Of a DNA stretch of 64,000 nucleotides, positions 18,162 through 27,325 are shown piece by piece. Below the pieces are notes generated by a model. That model was not told the DNA's origin and did not search any database. It worked only from the letters and a program-made list of their open reading frames with translations. The DNA is taken from NCBI RefSeq assembly GCF_000820225.1, contig NZ_CDDK01000005.1, forward strand, positions 1 to 64,000, in the 5' to 3' direction. Source of the stretch: Aeromonas veronii bv. veronii (lineage in GTDB: Bacteria > Pseudomonadota > Gammaproteobacteria > Enterobacterales > Aeromonadaceae). A program made the translations under genes and the position numbers. Numbering within the stretch: position 1 is the first letter of the stretch; each line of letters opens with the position of its first letter.

Positions 18162-21100
18162 TTACTGCAATACTTCGCGCCGATAAATAATTCTGTCATT
18201 ACCCCGGCTGGAGCCGAAAATGGCCTCACCTTGCAGGTTACCGTCATTGGCACTCGTGGGGTCCGACAACCAGAGGGGCTGCGACGGCTGTTTTGCCAAA
18301 TCGACCTTGTAGGGAATGCGCACCGAGATGTCCGGCTTGGCAAAGTGGAACAGGATCTCCCCGTCTTTCGCCAGTGCAGCATCCCCACCCGGTGCAGAAC
18401 TGCCCAACCCCAGCTTGATCTTGCGACCCGCCCCCAGATTCAGCTCGCGAGTCGCCGCATCAAAGGTGTGACTCGGATTGAGGAAAGTGAACCCCTGATT
18501 GGCCAAAGAGAGCTGGGTACATTTATCTTCCTTGTTTTGCAGCCAGTTGCCCCCTTCGTAATATTGCATCTGCAGTGGAATGGCCAGCGGCGCAGAGGCA
18601 AGACCCGCCGCCGTGCCAGCCAGCAGGCGGCCATAATAAGCCGTCATGGTGTTATTCACCCGCGTAGGAATCGTCAACTGCTTGGCATTGCAGTTGACCC
18701 CTTTGGTACAACCATTCTTGATGCCAGGATTCAGGTCAGCGTCAGCCATGAAGGTGACTGAGGGTGACTCCTCATCAAGCACTTGCAGGCCAAAACGCAG
18801 TAACTTAAAGGGCTCTTCGGGAGTAGTCAGGCCGGGATCGCGCTCAGAAAGCCGGGCAAAGCGGCTCTGGCTGTCAATATTGGCTTCGCCTGATGCCCAG
18901 CTGGCCATCATGCTCCCCACTCGATCCGTGCGATCAATCCCATCATGATTATTGCCTGCCACCAGATAGAGCCGCCCCTTCGCGAACTCACCACCATAGT
19001 TTGTGGTCACCCCGGCACTCTTGTTACGAGCCTGTACCGTCATCTTGACCCCGAATGGCTGACTCATATAGCTGAACTGCCCGCAAGCAGGAGTAAGCAC
19101 CCCGCTCAGCAAATTGAAATCCCAAGGGACAAAACGTCCCACCGGCAGGCTGCTGGCGGGAGGGATGGTATAGCCGAAATAGCCCGTAGATACAGCGCTT
19201 CCTTCTGGCGGCTTTGCCGCCGGTGGCGTCGCCGTCATCCGGAACACTCCCACCTCGCTCACGGTCTGGCTAACGTTATTGGCACTGTTGGCCGCAGCCA
19301 CATGGCTATAGGCGGTAGTACCCAGCGTTGCATTGGTGCCCGGATTGGGTGCCACCAGCGTACTGCCCAGAGCAATATTGGGCAGGGCAAAGTTGGGCGT
19401 AGTCTGATTCCCTACGCAGATATCCCCATCATTGGCCGACTCCCAGGCCATCGCCTTGATATCTACCTGGAACGTCTCCCCCGCTTTTTTGAAGACAGGA
19501 CAGCTGCTATCACCAGCCGCGCAGACCCCTTGCGGAGGGGTTATGCACAAGCCGACAGGACGTGCCACAAACTGATCCGCGCCTAGCATCACCAGACCGG
19601 CTTCACTGCCAGTACCATCATAGCGGGCATCCAGTTGCACCTTGCCCGCATCCGGGTACTTAACCGTTATGGTCGACTGCCCCTGCGCATCGAATACGAG
19701 GGAGAGTGGCGTTGCAGCTCCCTGACTGGCGCCAATCGTACTGCTGTTGACGCTCATCTGGCTGTTATAGGGATTACTGGCGGGGGTGATATAGCTGCTC
19801 CAGAACTTGACGTTCTTGGTCTGACTGGCAAACCCCGGCACACACTGCTTGGTCACATCGCTCTTTTTGACCGCCTTGATGGTCACCGTCTGTGGCTGAT
19901 TGGAATAGGTATCAGGCACATCAAAGAAGAAGCCGCTATCGGCAAAGTTCAGGGTACAGGCTGCCGCACTGGGCGTACCGGCCCCGGCCTTGCACAAGGT
20001 GGTACTGAATGGCTTGGTCGTCGGAGTCGAGCCGGAAACGCCTATGGTGACCGCGGTCGGCGTATTGTTGCGCAACTGTACCGTGGTCGAACCGCCGCTA
20101 AAGGTCACCGTATTGCCGCCAATCCAACCATTGCTGGCAGAAGTAGGGGTAAGACTCAGGGTTGCAGTAACCGGGTCGGTGATAAGCGTGGTACATGCTG
20201 CATCGGCGCACGCCTTGACCGTCACCGTCTCGGGGTTGCAGGTCAGTGGCTGACCGGAGTGATCAAGTTGGAAATGATCAATCTGCACCCCAATCGGGTT
20301 GGATCGCAGGGCGCAGATCTGCACGTTGTCGATTTCGTGGAAGTTAGTCACCGAGCCGGTGGAGCCGGTCAGGGAGAGCAGGAAATTGGCAGGTACCGCA
20401 GCCTGACCGGCCTGATTCGCCATATTGATGGGGCCAACCAGGGTGCTGTAGCCCAAACCAGTATCTCTCTCGACTTTCGCCAGCGAGCTGCCAGCGGCCC
20501 GAGAGTCGACGGTAATACGATAGCGGTGGGGGCGATTACTGTTGGTGCCGCTGTCGACGGGCGGGTTCAGGTTGCTGACGGTACCAGCCAGATAGTTGTA
20601 TCCAGAGGTGCCCGCTCCCGAGCCACGGATGGAAACTGCCTGCCGGCGCGACCCCAAGTTGATGGTCCCCCCTTCATTAGCATAGTTACCGTACTCATCG
20701 AGCCCGACCCCGAGCCAACCGCCCGCAAAGCCGCTGATTCCGGTCTTGAAGCCATAGCCTAGCGGGCCACCAAAGGCACCAGGCTGGGGCGTCAGGGTCG
20801 CATCCGAGAGCACCACCGCCATCCCGTCCGCCCCGCTAGAGCCAAAAGTTTTGTAGGCATACTGATCGAACTCGACTGTCACCAGGTTGCCGGCTCCCGG
20901 GAAGAGACGCTGGAATGTGGCTGACGTGGCTTGGTTGGTAACGTTCTGGGTTAGACGCAGGCGACCATTTTGTACCGACGGCAATGTGCTGTTGTTTCGC
21001 TGGGCAACCACCCAACTGTCCGGGTTGATCTGGGCACTTTCAAAGCCGTCAGCAAAGCAGGTCAGCATGGGGGTCAGTACCGCTTCGTTGATGCTGGATT

Positions 21101-21884
21101 GAGCATCCATCTTCAGGTAACCAGCCGTCACCCTCCCATAGACGGTAGCCTTGTTATTCATGGTGAGCAGCCCATCGGTATAGAGGTAACCGTAAAAGGT
21201 GGTGCTATTGTCGATCACCATGCTGTTGTAGTTAACCCAAATGAGGCTGCCTTGATTGTTGGCGTTGATATTGACCGTATTGATCAACTTCACGTCCTGA
21301 TTGACGAAGATCCGGGTGATGCCGCTGCCAGACAGGAGGATAGTGCCGTTGTCCAAGGTCAACTTGTCAATAAAATAGTCCCCCTCACCCAACACCAGAG
21401 TCGCATTGTTGCGCACCGTTAGGCTCTTGAGCTGATAGACGCTGCGACTCGGGAAGGTCATGGTGCAGTTTTCTACCATCATGGTGCCATAAGCCGCGCT
21501 GGAGGCCGTTTGCGATCCCGACGAACAAGTCTGAGCTCTATTGGAATTGGTGGAGAGAAACGCGTTGTTACCATTCAGGGCAAGACCACGAATATCACTG
21601 CCAGTAACCGTGCAGACCTTGTAACCGCCAACACCATCATCGCAACGGGGACTGTTGTTCTGATCGGGCTGGATAGAGCAGAAGTTGAGTGGCAAACCGC
21701 CTGTACCATTGATCTTGGGATTGTTAAGCTGGATGAGCTGGTCACCGCTGATCTGGTGGCAAGTATTATTGTTGTTGCCATGATGCCCCTGCACCACAGC
21801 AGGGAAAACTGTGCCTATGTCGATGGGATCGAATGCCCAAGCCTGACTACAAAGAAGGGCCAGCCCCCATAGCCATTTCATCAT
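18162..21884 (-). CDS. mshQ: MSHA biogenesis protein MshQ, large secreted protein with a lectin-like domain
   Basis: A 1240-aa secreted protein, last in the MSHA locus. A signal peptide (MMKWLWGLALLCSQAWA) is followed at about 60-260 by a beta-helical, Asn-rich region. At about 270-500 lies a domain resembling L-type (legume-like) lectins: GADGMAVVLSD, GGPLGYGF and GGWLGVGLDEYGNYAN are typical sugar- and metal-site segments. Several Ig-like stretches follow, then the MshQ/DUF6701-type C-terminal region (YYEGGNWLQNKEDKCTQLSL). MshQ is inferred to act at the pilus tip or cell surface. The start overlaps the mshP stop (ATGA) and has GGAGG upstream. Base composition looks more AT-rich than the flanking housekeeping genes. 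Confidence 0.88.
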   Translation of the reverse strand: MMKWLWGLALLCSQAWAFDPIDIGTVFPAVVQGHHGNNNNTCHQISGDQLIQLNNPKINGTGGLPLNFCSIQPDQNNSPRCDDGVGGYKVCTVTGSDIRGLALNGNNAFLSTNSNRAQTCSSGSQTASSAAYGTMMVENCTMTFPSRSVYQLKSLTVRNNATLVLGEGDYFIDKLTLDNGTILLSGSGITRIFVNQDVKLINTVNINANNQGSLIWVNYNSMVIDNSTTFYGYLYTDGLLTMNNKATVYGRVTAGYLKMDAQSSINEAVLTPMLTCFADGFESAQINPDSWVVAQRNNSTLPSVQNGRLRLTQNVTNQATSATFQRLFPGAGNLVTVEFDQYAYKTFGSSGADGMAVVLSDATLTPQPGAFGGPLGYGFKTGISGFAGGWLGVGLDEYGNYANEGGTINLGSRRQAVSIRGSGAGTSGYNYLAGTVSNLNPPVDSGTNSNRPHRYRITVDSRAAGSSLAKVERDTGLGYSTLVGPINMANQAGQAAVPANFLLSLTGSTGSVTNFHEIDNVQICALRSNPIGVQIDHFQLDHSGQPLTCNPETVTVKACADAACTTLITDPVTATLSLTPTSASNGWIGGNTVTFSGGSTTVQLRNNTPTAVTIGVSGSTPTTKPFSTTLCKAGAGTPSAAACTLNFADSGFFFDVPDTYSNQPQTVTIKAVKKSDVTKQCVPGFASQTKNVKFWSSYITPASNPYNSQMSVNSSTIGASQGAATPLSLVFDAQGQSTITVKYPDAGKVQLDARYDGTGSEAGLVMLGADQFVARPVGLCITPPQGVCAAGDSSCPVFKKAGETFQVDIKAMAWESANDGDICVGNQTTPNFALPNIALGSTLVAPNPGTNATLGTTAYSHVAAANSANNVSQTVSEVGVFRMTATPPAAKPPEGSAVSTGYFGYTIPPASSLPVGRFVPWDFNLLSGVLTPACGQFSYMSQPFGVKMTVQARNKSAGVTTNYGGEFAKGRLYLVAGNNHDGIDRTDRVGSMMASWASGEANIDSQSRFARLSERDPGLTTPEEPFKLLRFGLQVLDEESPSVTFMADADLNPGIKNGCTKGVNCNAKQLTIPTRVNNTMTAYYGRLLAGTAAGLASAPLAIPLQMQYYEGGNWLQNKEDKCTQLSLANQGFTFLNPSHTFDAATRELNLGAGRKIKLGLGSSAPGGDAALAKDGEILFHFAKPDISVRIPYKVDLAKQPSQPLWLSDPTSANDGNLQGEAIFGSSRGNDRIIYRREVLQ

Positions 21885-22351
21885 AAACCTCCATCATAGG
21901 CTTCAGCCGTCACTGTCCTACTCACGGCATAATCGGGGTTGGTACTGCCCAGATCGGTCGAGCCACAGGAGCCGACACTGAGCAGACGGTAACCATTGGT
22001 CACCTCTCCGTTATAGGTCACAGGTTGTTGTACGCAACTGATCCTTGCCTCGCAGCCAGCCAGTCCAGAATTGCCATTAAACACAGGTGATGAGAGTACC
22101 CACTCGCAACGATCAAGCGGTGATGGCGATGTAGGTCTATTTGGAAACAGCTGATACAAGGCAATCTCCAGCCCGCTCTGGGCGGCCAGCAGGGCACGCA
22201 CGCTGCGCACCTCCACCGTATTTTTCTCGCCGCTATCGACCAGAAAACGGCCCATGGCAGCCGCCAACAGTGCCATCACCACAATCACAAACAGGGCGAT
22301 CATCAAGGCACTGCCTCGCATCCGTCCGAAAGCCTGTGGATCAGGGCACAT
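21881..22351 (-). CDS. mshP: MSHA biogenesis protein MshP (minor pilin-like)
   Basis: A 156-aa PilX-like minor pilin component. It has a short polar N-terminus (MCPDPQAFGRMRGSA), a hydrophobic helix LMIALFVIVVMALLAAAMGRF, and a small Cys-containing globular part. As in other PilX/MshP-type proteins, the usual prepilin G-F-T-L-x-E signature is replaced (RGSALMIALF), so processing by the prepilin peptidase is uncertain. It overlaps mshO by 11 bases and mshQ by 4. Confidence 0.85.
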   Translation of the reverse strand: MCPDPQAFGRMRGSALMIALFVIVVMALLAAAMGRFLVDSGEKNTVEVRSVRALLAAQSGLEIALYQLFPNRPTSPSPLDRCEWVLSSPVFNGNSGLAGCEARISCVQQPVTYNGEVTNGYRLLSVGSCGSTDLGSTNPDYAVSRTVTAEAYDGGL

Positions 22352-23270
22352 TGAACACCTCTATCTTGTGGTTGAAGGTGACCGACTCCCCCTTGCGCTC
22401 GAAGACAAAGCGCATGCCAAACTCCCCTTCGGCGTTAAACGCCGAGGTTTCCCGATAGAAGGTGCCAATACGAAGGGAATCCGCCATCAACACGCCCTGT
22501 GCAGGTAAGGGTGCTCCAATGGGGGCTGTGGCACGGGTCAGCGTGTTTCCTTCCACACAGTAGCGAACCTGCTGGTTGGCAAAGTAGACCCGGCTGCCTG
22601 GAGAGAGGCCAGTCAGACTCTCGGCACTGGTATAGCCGATAGTTTGCGCTCCGGATACGGGCGTCAGCACATCCGTGACCCTGGCTACGCAGCGGCCATA
22701 ATCGCAGCCTGCAGTAAGCGAACCGACATTTTTGTCCGGCACGGGGAATACAATCAGCTGATCGTCTTTTTTAACGGCGGTGACATCCACATCCAGCGGA
22801 TTGGCAGCAGAAGCCGGGGTCGCCATCACCAGCTCAAGGGTGGCCGTGCTCCCCGACATGGCGCGGTTAAGTGCCAGATAGCGGCTCGAGGTGCTGATGG
22901 GCCAGAACCGCAAACAGGCACCGGTGTCGTCCCATGTCCCGCCAGTCGTCTCGATCCGCTCCGAGCCCGGCACCGCATCGCGCAGTTCGCGGTTAAGCCG
23001 CTCCATGGCGAAGCGGGCATCGCTCATCAGCTGCTCACGACTGCTGGCATCGCCATAAATCTGGGTACCGATACCGATAAACTGGCTGGTAAAGGTCGCC
23101 ATAATCCCGAGCAGCAGGATAACCATCACCAGCTCGACCAGGGTAAAGCCACGATTACCCCGAGGTTTACGGTAGGTCCGATTGGCCGCCAGGCGTAATG
23201 GAACGCCGGAAGTGGTTACAGGCGCGGACATTCGGACAGGCAAGCAACACCCGACAGCGGAGCGATCCAT
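22341..23270 (-). CDS. mshO: MSHA biogenesis protein MshO (minor pilin)
   Basis: A 309-aa type IV minor pilin with the cleavage motif RGFTLVELVMVILLLGIMAT. If the start at 23270 is right, the leader is unusually long (about 41 aa); an alternative ATG 13 codons in gives 28 aa. I keep 23270 because the mshD stop and this ATG share one base (TGATG), a common coupling arrangement. The C-terminal pilin domain has several cysteines. It is likely part of the priming or tip complex with MshC, MshD and MshP. Confidence 0.88.
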   Translation of the reverse strand: MDRSAVGCCLPVRMSAPVTTSGVPLRLAANRTYRKPRGNRGFTLVELVMVILLLGIMATFTSQFIGIGTQIYGDASSREQLMSDARFAMERLNRELRDAVPGSERIETTGGTWDDTGACLRFWPISTSSRYLALNRAMSGSTATLELVMATPASAANPLDVDVTAVKKDDQLIVFPVPDKNVGSLTAGCDYGRCVARVTDVLTPVSGAQTIGYTSAESLTGLSPGSRVYFANQQVRYCVEGNTLTRATAPIGAPLPAQGVLMADSLRIGTFYRETSAFNAEGEFGMRFVFERKGESVTFNHKIEVFNVP

Positions 23271-23830
23271 CAGTAATTACCCCGATAAAAAGAGAAGTCG
23301 AGCACGCTCTGATCCGGTAGCTTGATCTGCAGATCAATACGCTTGCCCACAGAACAGGGGGCGGCACAACTCCTGAAGGTGCCGTCGCTGAAATCGGCTC
23401 CACTCACCGCAATTTTCACCTGATAGTTGCGATACTCCTCGCTGCTGACTCCCGCCTCAGTTTGGGTCAGGGTGTTGGCATCCACCCAGTCACCTGCGGT
23501 ATCGAAATCATCCACATCGTTATAGGCATAGGATGCGGGCTCGCCATCCGGGCCATAACTGGTGGAGCAGGAAGAGATGGTCACCCCTGCCACCTGCTCG
23601 CCACAACGATAACGACCACCGTTATGATCCGAATGTTCATCAAACGACTTTTGCAAGATCTCGCCGGAGAGGCGCTGGGCCAGCTGGGTGGCGCGTACCT
23701 GCTGCACTGGGTCTACCGCCTGCGGCGCCTGATTGATAAGCAACCCCAAAATGCCGGTCAAAGCCACCGCCAGCAGCACTATGCCAACGATCAGCTCAAT
23801 CAGGGTGAAACCACGCTTAAGGGATCTCAT
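23270..23830 (-). CDS. mshD: MSHA biogenesis protein MshD (minor pilin)
   Basis: A 186-aa type IV minor pilin. The leader MRSLKRG precedes FTLIELIVGIVLLAVALTG with the conserved Glu at position +5 of the mature protein. The start at 23830 gives the standard 7-residue leader; a longer in-frame extension upstream lies inside mshC. It overlaps mshC by 14 bases. Four or more cysteines in the globular part suggest disulfide bonds. Confidence 0.9.
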   Translation of the reverse strand: MRSLKRGFTLIELIVGIVLLAVALTGILGLLINQAPQAVDPVQQVRATQLAQRLSGEILQKSFDEHSDHNGGRYRCGEQVAGVTISSCSTSYGPDGEPASYAYNDVDDFDTAGDWVDANTLTQTEAGVSSEEYRNYQVKIAVSGADFSDGTFRSCAAPCSVGKRIDLQIKLPDQSVLDFSFYRGNY

Positions 23831-24311
23831 GGATAAACCCCTCGGATTCAATCTTGATACGGCCACTCTCGCGACCATCGGTGACTTGCAGCTCGCAGCC
23901 ACCGGCGCAGCTAACGAGCGGGCGGCCCATTTGATCAAAGCGGATAACAAAAGGAGGCGTGCCCTTGTTCGAGGAGAGGGAGATCCCGACAGGCAGGGTC
24001 ACCGGACGACCACGGGTGAGCTGATTAGCGTTCCAGCTAGATATAGCCGCAGGATCGCCACAAGGGGAGAGCGTGCTGTGGCCAAACTGGCCCGCGTCAA
24101 CCCGCAGTGAGGTACAACGATTGGCCGGTTCGTGCATATTGACGGTCTGTACCAGCCGCAGCCGGGTCAGCAGCTCGTCGCGCACGGTTTGAGTTTCAAA
24201 GCCGCCTTTGCCCAGCCATTTTGGCACGGCAAAGGCGGCCAGAATCCCGAGTAACAGGATCACCAGTACCAGTTCAATGAGGGTAAAACCCTTATGCCTT
24301 GACTCTAACAT
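23817..24311 (-). CDS. mshC: MSHA biogenesis protein MshC (minor pilin)
   Basis: A 164-aa type IV pilin-like protein with leader MLESRHKG and mature start FTLIELVLVILLLGILAAF. The GspH/FimT-like globular domain contains paired cysteines (CTSLRV, SPCGD, CAGGCEL). It lies 47 bases after mshA, with no clear terminator in the gap. Confidence 0.9.
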   Translation of the reverse strand: MLESRHKGFTLIELVLVILLLGILAAFAVPKWLGKGGFETQTVRDELLTRLRLVQTVNMHEPANRCTSLRVDAGQFGHSTLSPCGDPAAISSWNANQLTRGRPVTLPVGISLSSNKGTPPFVIRFDQMGRPLVSCAGGCELQVTDGRESGRIKIESEGFIHEIP

Positions 24312-24358
24312 GTCAATAGAAAGGGTAGGAATTGACTCCTACCCTTTCCATCATCCAA

Positions 24359-24799
24359 TTACTTACAGCCAACCAAACTGATGGTCGGTGTACCGTTAGA
24401 AACGGTAACTTCCTTGTAGGTAACAGAACAGCTGTCACCTTTACCGCTTGGAGCAAAAGTTATGGTGTTAGCTGCTACAGCCCCAGAAACTTTCCAACCA
24501 TCCAGTGCCACCGCCTCGCTGATTGTGGCTGCAGTTGGATAGCCATATGCTACAGCAACTTTATCGATTGGAGCGGCCATAGAGATAGGCCCAGCACTGG
24601 TCTCATAGCCATTCAGAACAGCTTTGCTATAAACCAGCGCAGAAGCACTTTGCAGGGCAGCTTGTACGCCTTGTGCAGCAGACTTACGAGCATCATCCTG
24701 CAGATTCAGGAACTTGGGTGCAGCGGTGACCGCCAGAATACCCAGAATGATGATCACGATAACCAGTTCGATCAGGGTAAAACCCGCCTGTTTTTTCAT
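24359..24799 (-). CDS. mshA: MSHA major pilin MshA
   Basis: A 146-aa type IVa pilin, the main subunit of the mannose-sensitive haemagglutinin pilus. The leader MKKQAG is cut before FTLIELVIVIIILGILAVTA, with Glu5 present. The C-terminal disulfide loop is formed by the two cysteines in KGDSCSV and LVGCK. It is only 14 bases from mshB. Codon use (TTA, GTT, GCT, GCA) is clearly more AT-rich than in neighbours, which fits a highly expressed, diversifying surface protein. AGGAAAG upstream of the ATG is a good ribosome binding site. Confidence 0.95.
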   Translation of the reverse strand: MKKQAGFTLIELVIVIIILGILAVTAAPKFLNLQDDARKSAAQGVQAALQSASALVYSKAVLNGYETSAGPISMAAPIDKVAVAYGYPTAATISEAVALDGWKVSGAVAANTITFAPSGKGDSCSVTYKEVTVSNGTPTISLVGCK

Positions 24800-24813
24800 T
24801 TCACTTTCCTCTG

Positions 24814-25485
24814 TTAATTAATATTTGTGGTCACCTGACCGGACGCCGGGCGGTAACTGAAACTCATAAATGCATCAGTCTTGCCTTGCGGATCCTGATA
24901 CTTGCCATCACTGCCCTTACTCAAACTATTGACCAAATAGTAACGGCAGACCGAATCCAGTCCATTACTGCTCACTGTGGCATAGTATTTCAGGTCATTG
25001 CCGCTACCGCGCACTTCATTGAAGCTGGCCGTAGCCTTGGGCGGGTTTTGCAGTAACCCCTCCCAAATATTGAGACAACGTTCGGCGGTCAGATTAGCGG
25101 GATCCACATCGGGATTACCGCTTGCAACGGTATCCATGGGATAGCCAGGCGACAGCTCGCCGTTGCTGATCTGGGTATCGGTCGGAGTGGTCAGATAGAA
25201 GCGGCTGCCGTCATAGAGCACGGTATTGAGACTGTCCTGTTTGGCGCGACCTTCCGCCTCCCATTGCGCCCGCACCAGTGAAACGCCGGTAGCAAAACCG
25301 CCGGAGACTCCCTCGACGCTGGCCTTTTTCGCTTCATCGGTCACATCGAGAAAGCGTGGCAGTGCAGTCACCGCCAGGATCCCCAGGATCACGATAACGA
25401 TCACCAGCTCAATGAGGGAGAAGCCGGCAGACCGTCTCCTCATCCCGTTTTCCGGCATTGTTGGTGCCATTGGTTTCATTGTCAT
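24814..25485 (-). CDS. mshB: MSHA pilin-like protein MshB
   Basis: A 223-aa type IV pilin-like protein with FSLIELVIVIVILGILAVTA after a leader ending RRRSAG. I use the ATG at 25485 because GGAGGGAGC precedes it, giving a leader of about 21 aa; the ATG at 25443 would give the usual 7-aa leader. The globular part has two cysteines (AERCLNIW, SVCRYYL). It opens the second half of the locus (mshBACDOPQ), which in Vibrio cholerae is a separate operon. The AT-rich gap between mshF and mshB may hold a promoter. Confidence 0.88.
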   Translation of the reverse strand: MTMKPMAPTMPENGMRRRSAGFSLIELVIVIVILGILAVTALPRFLDVTDEAKKASVEGVSGGFATGVSLVRAQWEAEGRAKQDSLNTVLYDGSRFYLTTPTDTQISNGELSPGYPMDTVASGNPDVDPANLTAERCLNIWEGLLQNPPKATASFNEVRGSGNDLKYYATVSSNGLDSVCRYYLVNSLSKGSDGKYQDPQGKTDAFMSFSYRPASGQVTTNIN

Positions 25486-25562
25486 GCTCCCTCCGTAATG
25501 CCCCACATTATTTCATGCAGGCCCAAAAAAATCATGTAGTTGGGTCATATGATTAGTTTCAT

Positions 25563-26024
25563 TCAAGGCTTTTTCATCACCCGCCCGTCAGAAAACTGAT
25601 AAACAAGCCAATAACCATCCCACCCCATCTCGCAACCACTGCCATCGGGGCGGGCCAGAATCTGCAGAGGAGGCATGCCCCCCTTCGTCTCACCCATCAG
25701 AGCCAACCACAACTGACGGCAATTTTCCGAAGGGGATTGCAGCGGCACTAACCCCAGGGGCCACCCTCGGGCATCAAACTGCCACCCCTTGCCGGCGACA
25801 TGCAGTGTCTGCGGGCGCCGCTCATCGAGCCAAATGCCGTGCAAACGCTGTGCCCGCTCGGCAAATTGCTCCCCCAGCAAGGTGAGAGTGAGCTGCTGCG
25901 CCTCTTCCCGGTGGCCCTGATAGCTACGCACCAGGGTCGCCACGATCACCATCAGCAGGATGATCACGGCGATCCGCCGATATCCTGTCAGCCAGCGATC
26001 ATCTTGCTGCGTCTGTCTGCTCAT
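25563..26024 (-). CDS. mshF: MSHA biogenesis protein MshF
   Basis: A 153-aa bitopic protein with one N-terminal membrane segment (RIAVIILLMVIVATLV) and a periplasmic part with two cysteines. Its role in MSHA assembly is not well defined. I start at MSRQTQQDDRW (ATG 26024), with GAGGGC just upstream. The open frame extends 19 codons further, but those overlap a duplicated copy of the mshG 3' end and are unlikely to be coding in this frame. Confidence 0.82.
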   Translation of the reverse strand: MSRQTQQDDRWLTGYRRIAVIILLMVIVATLVRSYQGHREEAQQLTLTLLGEQFAERAQRLHGIWLDERRPQTLHVAGKGWQFDARGWPLGLVPLQSPSENCRQLWLALMGETKGGMPPLQILARPDGSGCEMGWDGYWLVYQFSDGRVMKKP

Positions 26025-26044
26025 CCAGCCCTCGACTCCACCGA

Positions 26045-26101
26045 TCACTTGCCTCTTACGGCTCTCATCATGTCCCACCATTCAAGCGTGAAGATGCCGA
26101 G
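26045..26101 (-). repeat. In-frame duplicate of the mshG 3' end
   Basis: Directly after the mshG TAA, in the same frame, the minus strand reads LGIFTLEWWDMMRAVRGK and TGA. This matches the true MshG C-terminus, LGIFTPMWDMMRAVRGK. Most of the matched codons that differ are synonymous (for example CGC/AGA, GTT/GTA). Confidence 0.85.
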
Positions 26102-27322
26102 TTACTTGCCGCGAACAGCGCGCATCATGTCCCACATGGGGGTGAAGATACCCAGCGCCAGGATCAACACCATTACTGCTACGATCCCGATCAGGATCGG
26201 CTCGATGCGGGCGGTGAGACTCTTGAGGTCATAATCCACCTCCCGCTCGTAATACTCGGCCGCTTCGTGCAGCAGGTCATCGACCTGACCTGTCTCCTCA
26301 CCCACGGCGATCATCTGCATCACCAGCGGGGTGAACAGGCCGCTGCTGCTGGCGGTGCGCAGCAGGCTCTCGCCCCGCTCGATACCGGCGCGCATATCCC
26401 GCACTCGCCCCGCCATATAGGCGTTATCCACCGCATCGGCCACCAGGGTCAGCGCGGTGTTCAGCGGCACCCCTGCCTTGAGCATCATGGAAAAACTGCG
26501 GGCAAAACGGGCCAGCAGGGAGCGCTCTATGATGGTGCCGACGATCGGCAACTTGAGCTGCCAGCGGTGCCAGGTCAGCTTGCCCTTGGTGGTGGCGACC
26601 CAGCGGCGCCAGCCGAACACCATCCCAGTCAGAATGGCGAGCAGCAGCCACCAGTAGTTGACAAAAAAGTGCGAGGTGGCGAGCAGAATGCGGGTAGCCA
26701 GCGGCAACTCCACCCCGAATTTGGCGAACATGCCAGCAAACACCGGGATCACCATGATATTGAGGATCACCATGGCGATACCGATGGCGATCATCACGAA
26801 GCTGGGGTAGCGCATCGCGGTCTTGATCCGCTTGCGGGTCTCCAGCTCCAGCTCGAAATAGTTGGCGAGCTGCAAAAAGGCCTCTTCCAGCTGACCGGTG
26901 TTCTCACCCACATGGATGATGGCGACAAACAGGCTGCTGAATACCTTGGGGTGCGCCTGCATCGAGCTGGAGAGCGGGCGGCCGTTACCGAGATCCTCCC
27001 CCAGCGAGTGCAGCGCCCGCTTGAGCGGCTTGCTGTGGGTGCCCTCCTCCAGCCCGGCGATGGCACGCAGGATCGGGATCCCGGCCCGGGTCAGGGCATA
27101 CATCTGGCGGCTGAAGATCACCAGCTCGTCCAGCTTGACGCCCCCTTCCAGCAACAGTGACCAGTCGATGGCGGCGGACTTGGCCTTGCCCGGTTTGAGC
27201 TCGGTGGGCATCACGCCACGGCGCATCAGCTGCTCGGCGGCCGCCATCTCGTTGGCCGCTTCGACCACGCCACTGGTGGCGTTGCCCTGGCTGTCACGCC
27301 CCTTGTAGGCAAAGTTAGCCAT
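26102..27322 (-). CDS. mshG: MSHA inner-membrane platform protein MshG (PilC/GspF family)
   Basis: A 406-aa polytopic inner-membrane protein that couples the MshE ATPase to pilus assembly. It has the two GspF/PilC repeats: the first begins LVIFSRQMYALTRAGIPILRA, the second FARSFSMMLKAGVPLNTAL. Three membrane helices are predicted at about 170-190, 215-235 and 375-395. ATG 27322 lies 3 bases after the mshE stop. The C-terminus GIFTPMWDMMRAVRGK is followed in frame by a duplicate of itself. Confidence 0.95.
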   Translation of the reverse strand: MANFAYKGRDSQGNATSGVVEAANEMAAAEQLMRRGVMPTELKPGKAKSAAIDWSLLLEGGVKLDELVIFSRQMYALTRAGIPILRAIAGLEEGTHSKPLKRALHSLGEDLGNGRPLSSSMQAHPKVFSSLFVAIIHVGENTGQLEEAFLQLANYFELELETRKRIKTAMRYPSFVMIAIGIAMVILNIMVIPVFAGMFAKFGVELPLATRILLATSHFFVNYWWLLLAILTGMVFGWRRWVATTKGKLTWHRWQLKLPIVGTIIERSLLARFARSFSMMLKAGVPLNTALTLVADAVDNAYMAGRVRDMRAGIERGESLLRTASSSGLFTPLVMQMIAVGEETGQVDDLLHEAAEYYEREVDYDLKSLTARIEPILIGIVAVMVLILALGIFTPMWDMMRAVRGK

Positions 27323-27325
27323 CGC

